Source: Acidimicrobiaceae bacterium (GTDB taxonomy: Bacteria; Actinomycetota; Acidimicrobiia; Acidimicrobiales; Ilumatobacteraceae). Taken from it: 10,289 nucleotides of DNA. The notes below the pieces were generated by a model. It made no database searches and had not been told where the DNA came from. It saw only the letters and a program-made list of their open reading frames with translations. The position numbers and the translations under genes are program-made. This document shows positions 5,867-10,289 of this stretch, piece by piece (position 1 is the first letter of the stretch; the number at the start of each line of letters is the position of its first letter). The DNA lies in contig DMQJ01000514.1 in NCBI GenBank assembly GCA_003455715.1, positions 1 to 10,289 of the forward strand, given 5' to 3'.

Positions 5867-7305
5867 GAGTGTGTGCCGGAGGAGATGCGCTCGGGCAGGC
5901 GCACGCGAGCAATCGGCCCGTCGGTGAGGCGGGTGGCGTCGAAGATGAGGCACTCGCTGCAGTCGCGGTTCATGTCGGTGGTGAACGTGACCAGGTAGCC
6001 GTCGTCCTCGGCGGTGCCGCCCGGCCGTGGCGCGAACGGGGTCTCGCTGCCGAACACGCCGTCGCCGAAGGCGTAGCGCTCTTCGCGGCCGGTGGCCAGG
6101 TCGTGCTTCACCAAGCCGTCGAACAGGAACCAGCCGGGCTTGCCGGTCATGTTGTAGCTGTAGCGATAGTCGACCCCGGCGATGTTGGGGTTGATCATCC
6201 CGAACTCCATCACCCGATCCGAGAGCGACTCTTCCTTCGTCTCGCCGGTGACCAGGTTGAACCGCCAGCGGTGTGGGCGGGCCTGCAGGCGGTTGACGTC
6301 GATCGAGCGATACAGCGACTGGAACTTCGGCGTGCCTTCCTGCTTCGCGGGCATCGGGTCGTGTTGGAAGAACCCGTCGAGCACCAGCCAGTCGCCGTCC
6401 TCGAAGGCGTTGATCCAGTGGAGAACGTAGGTGGGGTCGGCCTCGAACCACCTGATGTCGGCGGTGCTGCCACGGCGGGGTACCACCGCGAAGCGGGTGG
6501 GCAGGTCGCGGTAGAACTTGGGCACGTGCGCGCCCATCTCCAGCAGGGCGGGGTCCCAGAACAGGGGCAGGTCGTTGAGGATCGCGTAGTTGGTGCTGAA
6601 GGCCATGTCGTGCGGTAGGCGCGGGCCGGGCAGCGGCACGTCGATGGCGTGCACGAGGTTGCCCATCGGGTCGACCACCCCGTAGTGCATGTAGGGCTCG
6701 CTGGCGCTGTAGCCGAACACCAGGAGTTCGCCGGTGGCCTCATCCAACTTGGTGTGCGCCGAGATGCCGGTGGGGCTGGGGAAGTCGCGCACCCACGGTG
6801 CCTTGCCCATGTCGGCGAGGGTGAGCGGATCCATCTGGTAGACGTCGCCGCACTGCCAGAAGCTGGTGAGCGCCAACCCGTTGTGCACGATCACATCGGT
6901 GCTCGAGCTGTCCTTCATGCGTCCACGGGCGCCCCATCCGTCGAGCTTGGAGTTCTGCGCGAGGTCGTAGAAACCGGTCCACAGGGGTTCGCCCGCATCG
7001 AGTTCCATGCGCAGGCCGTCGGTGCGCACGAACCGGTTGCGATAGGTGGCACGCCCGCCCCCGAACGAGATGGAGTGGATCATGCCGTCGCCGTCGAACG
7101 GGTGGTACTTGCCGATCGGCGCATGGACCTGGTTGTGGCCATTGCGCAGATAGACGCCGTGCAGATCGGTCGGGATCTCGCCGATCACCTCCAGGTCCGG
7201 CGTGCTGGCGGTCCACTCGGTGTCGGTGGGCAGCCAGTTGTCGAGCAGGTAGGGGTTGTCGGTGGGCAGGCAGCCGAGTGTGTAGCGCTTGTGCACAGTG
7301 GACAT
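5827..7305 (-). CDS. Carotenoid oxygenase family protein A (non-haem iron double-bond cleaving)
   Basis: The product is a complete 492-residue member of the RPE65/carotenoid cleavage/lignostilbene dioxygenase family, close to the usual bacterial length. The four iron-binding His expected of the seven-bladed propeller are visible: His 184 (SAHTKLD), His 232 (RLPHDMAF), His 296 (VLHWINAFEDGD) and His 479 (GTHSCW). Other family marks are LHGVYLRNGHN (48-58), FDGDGMIHSISF (70-81) and the late TAEDDGYLVTF. The ATG is preceded by TGGAG at 7312-7316 with six-base spacing, which supports the start. The family cleaves C=C bonds of carotenoids, apocarotenoids or stilbenes with O2. No signal peptide is apparent, so it is likely cytosolic. 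It is the fourth gene of a leftward run and its 3' end overlaps the HxlR regulator start. It is clearly paralogous to the partial oxygenase at the right edge, sharing LPGPRLPHD and similar blocks. Confidence 0.94.
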   Translation of the reverse strand: MSTVHKRYTLGCLPTDNPYLLDNWLPTDTEWTASTPDLEVIGEIPTDLHGVYLRNGHNQVHAPIGKYHPFDGDGMIHSISFGGGRATYRNRFVRTDGLRMELDAGEPLWTGFYDLAQNSKLDGWGARGRMKDSSSTDVIVHNGLALTSFWQCGDVYQMDPLTLADMGKAPWVRDFPSPTGISAHTKLDEATGELLVFGYSASEPYMHYGVVDPMGNLVHAIDVPLPGPRLPHDMAFSTNYAILNDLPLFWDPALLEMGAHVPKFYRDLPTRFAVVPRRGSTADIRWFEADPTYVLHWINAFEDGDWLVLDGFFQHDPMPAKQEGTPKFQSLYRSIDVNRLQARPHRWRFNLVTGETKEESLSDRVMEFGMINPNIAGVDYRYSYNMTGKPGWFLFDGLVKHDLATGREERYAFGDGVFGSETPFAPRPGGTAEDDGYLVTFTTDMNRDCSECLIFDATRLTDGPIARVRLPERISSGTHSCWTPASQLGAGR

Positions 7306-7311
7306 GTCAGA

Positions 7312-7316
7312 CTCCA
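7312..7316 (-). promoter_or_regulatory. Ribosome binding site of carotenoid oxygenase A
   Basis: On the minus strand this reads TGGAG, six bases before the ATG at 7305. It fixes the start of the oxygenase and lies within the 73-base gap to the upstream DUF1295 gene, so this gene can be translated independently. Confidence 0.6.
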
Positions 7317-7344
7317 GGTAATCGTGTGTCGTGGGTTGCCGAAC

Positions 7345-7375
7345 GGGAAAGGGAAATCGGCCGATGCGCCGATGC
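7345..7375. repeat. Two adjacent short tandem duplications in the intergenic gap
   Basis: The + strand carries GGGAAA twice in a row (7345-7356), followed almost at once by GCCGATGC twice in a row (7360-7375). Both are exact. They sit in the only gap of more than about 30 bases within the leftward gene run and may be simple slippage products or a remnant of a junction. No terminator hairpin with a T-tract is evident here. Confidence 0.5.
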
Positions 7376-7378
7376 GGG

Positions 7379-8389
7379 TCAGGAGCGCTGTCGGCTCCGG
7401 AAACGCTCCAGCATCCGCGCGTCGGCCGAGGACTTGAAGCCCGGGAAGAACCCTGGCACCCGCTCCACGTAGGCCGCGTAATCGGGCTTTGTGCGCAGCA
7501 TGTGGCGATCCAGCATGGCGGCGGCCGAACCCTTGCTCATGAACCAGGTCACGTACAGCGGCCCGACGATGGCAATCCAGCCCAGTGGATGCGCCAGGCC
7601 GAAGACGAAATAGGCCCACCACATCGTGGCCTCACCGAAGTAGTTCGGATGGCGCGTGAGCGACCACAAGCCGCTTTGCAGCACCTTGCCCTTGTTGCCG
7701 GGATCGGCCTTGAAGCGCTTGAGTTGCCGATCGGCACCGGCCTGAAAGACGAAACCGGTCAGCCAGATGGCGATGGCAAGCATGTCGAGTCGCGTCAGCG
7801 GCCCGGGTTCCGCGTGGATCGTCATCACCATGGGGAGTGCCCAGATCCAGATCAGTCCGCCTTGCAGCAGAAAGACCTGGAAGTAACTCCACCACCACCA
7901 GCGTTTGCCATTGTTCTTGCGCCAGCTTGCATAGGGTTGCTGCTCCTGCGATTGCCCGAGGTTGGTGCTCGACGCATGGGCGACCAGGCGGGCAGACCAG
8001 ATGACGACCAGCAGCAGGAACACCAGCTGGCGCGTGGAATAGTGCCCATCGACCAGTGCCAATCCCACTGCGGTCAACGATGCAGTGAGCGAATACGCGA
8101 CATCCATGCTGCCGGCGTTGCGCGTGACAAGACTCAGCAGCCACACGGCCGTGAGCCAGGCCAGCATCATGGCACCGGCGACAAGCCACTGGAGACTCAG
8201 CTGTGCGGCGGCCGATCCGGCTGGACCGAACAGGGCAACAAGCATCACGCCGGCAGGCAACAAGGCATGCAGGCGGTGCATCCACTTGGCCTTGGCCGTT
8301 CGCTCGAGCGCCATCAACCAGATGACGGCCAGCAGCATCCACGCCAGCGCAGCCGGAACGAGAAAGGGACTCAGTGTCTGGATCGACAT
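7379..8389 (-). CDS. DUF1295 / steroid 5-alpha-reductase-like integral membrane protein
   Basis: I chose the ATG at 8389 (336 residues). The frame is open further upstream, but that part is an Arg/Trp-rich shadow of the SDR gene, and AAGG at 8396-8399 gives a suitable Shine-Dalgarno. Hydrophobic segments occur near residues 7-28, 42-58, 66-88, 98-113, 120-137, 168-190, 202-217 and 255-283, indicating a multi-pass inner membrane protein. The C-terminal half contains LWSLTRHPNYFGEATMWW (241-258), the RHPNYFGE signature of DUF1295 and isoprenylcysteine methyltransferase-like proteins, which is expected to bind a nucleotide cofactor (NADPH or S-adenosylmethionine). It ends with the usual RTKPDYAAYVERVPGFFPGF stretch. 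Eukaryotic 5-alpha reductases are related, so a reductase acting on a hydrophobic enone is plausible but unproven. It starts 25 bases after the SDR stop. Confidence 0.85.
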   Translation of the reverse strand: MSIQTLSPFLVPAALAWMLLAVIWLMALERTAKAKWMHRLHALLPAGVMLVALFGPAGSAAAQLSLQWLVAGAMMLAWLTAVWLLSLVTRNAGSMDVAYSLTASLTAVGLALVDGHYSTRQLVFLLLVVIWSARLVAHASSTNLGQSQEQQPYASWRKNNGKRWWWWSYFQVFLLQGGLIWIWALPMVMTIHAEPGPLTRLDMLAIAIWLTGFVFQAGADRQLKRFKADPGNKGKVLQSGLWSLTRHPNYFGEATMWWAYFVFGLAHPLGWIAIVGPLYVTWFMSKGSAAAMLDRHMLRTKPDYAAYVERVPGFFPGFKSSADARMLERFRSRQRS

Positions 8390-8414
8390 GGCATGCCTTG
8401 GGGACGCAGTGGTG

Positions 8415-9323
8415 TCACGGGATCTGGCCGCCCGCGCGCAGTTCGTCGACCAGCGTCGCGAACGCGTGGTTGGAACTCGGATGCGGCCGCCCGGGCATGT
8501 CCGCCAGCGCCTGCGCCACCTGCTCCATGTCGGACCCCGCGACACTGTCCGTCTCCACGCTGAAGCCGCGGCGAAAGCGTCCGCCGCCGGCGATGAAAAC
8601 CTGTCCGTTGGCGCTGCAGGCATCGCTGGACAACCAAGCCACCATGGGCGCCACCACATCCGGTGTCAGGCAGGCGGCCACGTCCGGGCCGAGATGGCCT
8701 GCGGTCATCTGCGTTGCGGCATACGGTGATATCGCGTTGACGCGAATGCCTGCGCTGGCGCCTTCTGCCGCGAGCGATCGCACCAGCATTTCGATCGCGC
8801 CCTTGGAAGCGGCATAGGCGCCGAGCCCGTGGTTGCCGTAGCGGCCGGCGCTGGATGTCGTGGCAATCACACGACCATGGCGTTGCGCGCGCAGCAGCGG
8901 CCAGGCCGCGTGGACCAGGTTGAGCGTGCCGAGAAATCCGACATTGAAGATCCGCATGAAGTCGTCCAGCGATTGCTTGCCGAAAGTGGACGCCTGCGAC
9001 AGCGCGGCATTCGCAATGACGATGTCGATGCGGCCGAAGTGGTCCACGGCCTGCTGGACCATGCGCCCGCCTGCCCCGTCGGCGTCTGCCGCGTCGAAGT
9101 TGGCGATGACCGTGCCACCCGCCGCGCGAATGGCGTCGACGGTTTGCTGGGCAGAGGTTTCGCTGTCCTGTTCGCCGGGGTGGCGGCGGTTGTTCACGAC
9201 GACGTGCGCGCCGCGGGCGGCCAGCGCCAGCGCGTAGGCGCGGCCCAGCCCCTTGCCGGCGCCCGTGATGATCGCCACCCGGCCGTGCAGTGATGCAAGG
9301 GCAGTTGCGTTGTCGGCCACCAT
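8415..9323 (-). CDS. Short-chain dehydrogenase/reductase (SDR), NAD(P)-dependent
   Basis: The product is 302 residues with all classical SDR elements: TGAGKGLG at 20-27 (Rossmann nucleotide loop), NAA at 105-107, the structural Asn 127, catalytic Ser in TTSSAG (157/158), and YAASK with Tyr 170 and Lys 174. Classical SDRs are about 250 residues; the extra ~50 at the C-terminus, after FIAGGGRFRRGFSVET, contain a predicted helix and a VAQALADM stretch. This arrangement, together with GAGKGLGRAYALALAARGA, recalls the (3R)-hydroxyacyl-CoA dehydrogenase domain of type 2 multifunctional enzymes, so a hydroxyacyl-CoA or secondary alcohol substrate is a reasonable guess. After the NNRRHPG region there is no acidic residue at the end of beta-2 (VVVNNRR), which may favour NADP(H). 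The start is fixed by a strong AAGGAGG at 9331-9337. The gene follows carotenoid oxygenase B by 12 bases. Confidence 0.92.
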   Translation of the reverse strand: MVADNATALASLHGRVAIITGAGKGLGRAYALALAARGAHVVVNNRRHPGEQDSETSAQQTVDAIRAAGGTVIANFDAADADGAGGRMVQQAVDHFGRIDIVIANAALSQASTFGKQSLDDFMRIFNVGFLGTLNLVHAAWPLLRAQRHGRVIATTSSAGRYGNHGLGAYAASKGAIEMLVRSLAAEGASAGIRVNAISPYAATQMTAGHLGPDVAACLTPDVVAPMVAWLSSDACSANGQVFIAGGGRFRRGFSVETDSVAGSDMEQVAQALADMPGRPHPSSNHAFATLVDELRAGGQIP

Positions 9324-9330
9324 CGTGGTC

Positions 9331-9337
9331 CCTCCTT
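9331..9337 (-). promoter_or_regulatory. Strong Shine-Dalgarno of the SDR gene, overlapping upstream stop codon
   Basis: The minus strand reads AAGGAGG seven bases before the SDR ATG. Its first two bases are part of the TAA stop of carotenoid oxygenase B (9336-9338). This close packing suggests co-transcription and coupled translation. It is the best ribosome binding site in the window, unlike the weak ones on the left side. Confidence 0.8.
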
Positions 9338-10289
9338 ACGCCGTCGCTGCGTTGCGCCGTGCCCGGGCTGCCCGGATGTCTTCGCCGCTGCCCCAGTAGG
9401 CGTGTGATCCGGCTGGTACCACCAGGGGCAGCTGGACCCGCGCGATCGGGCCCTTGCCGATGCTCTGGCCGCGCCAGACCCAGACTTCGGTCTGTTCCAG
9501 ATTGCCGACATAGGCGATCAGGTAACCATCGTCTTCACCTTGGGACCCGACGCGGGGTGCAAACACCGGCTGCCCCATGTATTTGCCGTCGGGCAGGTCA
9601 TAACGATCGACTTCCTTGAGTTCCTGGTAGTCGAATTTCTGAATCCCGCTCATCAGGAAAAGTGGCACCTCTGCCGCAAACGTGTTGTAGGAGTACCGGT
9701 TCTTGATGCCGAGGTAGCGGTAGTTGATCGCCGGCATTTCCGCGTTGGCGTCGTCGACGAATCGTTCGCTGGCCTTGCCGGTTTTCAGATTCAGCCGGTA
9801 CTCGGCCAGGCGCGGCTCCATGTGCTTGAACGAGAGGAAGTAGTTCTGCACCTTGACGCTGGGTGTGCCCTTGGGGATGTCGGGAACCGGCGACAGCTGC
9901 TTGTAGGCGTAGGCGACGATCTCATCACCGTCCTCCCACGCATTGACCGTGTGCAGGATATAGGTCGGATCACATTCGAACCACACCACGTCCTTGCCGC
10001 TGCCGTAGCGAGGGATGACGCCGAAACGGGTCTTCATCGACTGGTCGAAGATCATCTTCTTCTTGCCCTGCTTGAGCAGCTCCGGATCCCAGAACATCGG
10101 CAGGTCATGCAGGATGGTGTAGTTCTCGGTAATCCAGCTGTCGTGGGGAAGCCGAGGGCCGGGCAGGTCGATCTCGGTTGAACAGATCAGCTTGTTGTCG
10201 GGGCCGACAACACCGTATTCCATGTAGGGCTTGGTGTTGAAGCTGTAGTTGAAGAACAGGAACTCGCCGGTACGCTCGTCGACCTTGGA
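9336..10289 (-). CDS. Carotenoid oxygenase family protein B, N-terminal part outside window
   Basis: The frame is open to the right edge, giving the C-terminal 317 residues; roughly 170-190 N-terminal residues are missing if it has family length. Three of the four iron-ligand His are present: in RLPHDSW (His 49 of the visible part), ILHTVNAWEDGD (His 113) and GSHAYW (His 296). The first would lie outside. It aligns colinearly with oxygenase A through PYMxYGVV, LPGPRLPHD, DLPxFWDPxLL, FxVxPRxGS and DPTYxLHxxNAxEDGD, with roughly half the residues identical in that core by eye. It is more Lys-rich than oxygenase A (for example KQGKKKMIFD), and local GC is lower. The expected activity is O2-dependent C=C cleavage; whether it shares the substrate of oxygenase A is unknown. 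It is the first visible gene of the leftward run and its stop overlaps the SDR ribosome binding site. Confidence 0.92.
   Translation of the reverse strand, partial: SKVDERTGEFLFFNYSFNTKPYMEYGVVGPDNKLICSTEIDLPGPRLPHDSWITENYTILHDLPMFWDPELLKQGKKKMIFDQSMKTRFGVIPRYGSGKDVVWFECDPTYILHTVNAWEDGDEIVAYAYKQLSPVPDIPKGTPSVKVQNYFLSFKHMEPRLAEYRLNLKTGKASERFVDDANAEMPAINYRYLGIKNRYSYNTFAAEVPLFLMSGIQKFDYQELKEVDRYDLPDGKYMGQPVFAPRVGSQGEDDGYLIAYVGNLEQTEVWVWRGQSIGKGPIARVQLPLVVPAGSHAYWGSGEDIRAARARRNAATA

Noticed and set aside
5867..6451. N-terminal extension of the HxlR frame to 514 residues
   Set aside because: The upstream part is an Arg/Pro/His-rich shadow of carotenoid oxygenase A; regulator-like sequence begins only near 5830.
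7331..8563. + strand frame of 410 codons opposite the DUF1295 gene
   Set aside because: It is antisense to a clear membrane protein gene, Gln/His/Arg-rich and without motifs.
1..10289. CRISPR arrays, tRNA/rRNA genes, insertion sequences, phage or toxin-antitoxin genes
   Set aside because: No regularly spaced repeats, RNA-gene signatures, transposase motifs or small toxin-antitoxin-like pairs were seen; nearly all sequence is accounted for by the ten enzyme and regulator genes.

Overview
The window is a densely packed, GC-rich bacterial segment holding ten protein genes, two of them cut by the window edges. I see no RNA gene, insertion sequence, CRISPR array or phage gene. The left part (about 1-7305) looks actinobacterial: high GC, a GTG start, mostly weak Shine-Dalgarno sequences, an F420/flavin luciferase-like monooxygenase, a soluble P450 with a possible leaderless start, and a secreted PI-PLC-like protein. 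That assignment is inferred from style and gene content, not from a search. The right part (about 7379-10289) has locally lower GC, two genes with clear Shine-Dalgarno sequences and one more lysine-rich protein, so it may have a different origin or be a different contig in a chimeric assembly.

Layout, left to right: (1) 1-1086 (+), the C-terminal bulk of a secreted PI-PLC X-domain-like phosphodiesterase. (2) 3658 down to 1087 (-), a three-gene unit in the order haloalkane-dehalogenase-like alpha/beta hydrolase, VOC-fold protein (extradiol dioxygenase/glyoxalase type), luciferase-like flavin-dependent oxidoreductase. (3) 3742-4971 (+), a cytochrome P450 divergent from that unit. (4) 10289 down to 4907 (-), a leftward run: carotenoid oxygenase B (partial), SDR oxidoreductase, DUF1295/steroid-5-alpha-reductase-type membrane protein, carotenoid oxygenase A, and a double-domain HxlR-type regulator. 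The regulator gene ends inside the 3' end of the P450 gene, tail to tail.

Taken together, this is a cluster of oxidative enzymes: P450, flavin monooxygenase, VOC metalloprotein, two non-haem iron double-bond cleaving oxygenases, SDR, membrane reductase-like protein and a hydrolase. With an embedded regulator it resembles a catabolic or tailoring pathway for a hydrophobic aromatic, stilbenoid or isoprenoid compound. The substrate cannot be read from the sequence. The most distinctive items are the tandem HxlR regulator with a repeated H-C-C-C putative metal site after each helix-turn-helix domain, the pair of diverged carotenoid oxygenases bracketing an SDR and a DUF1295 protein, and the compositional change near 7306-7378.
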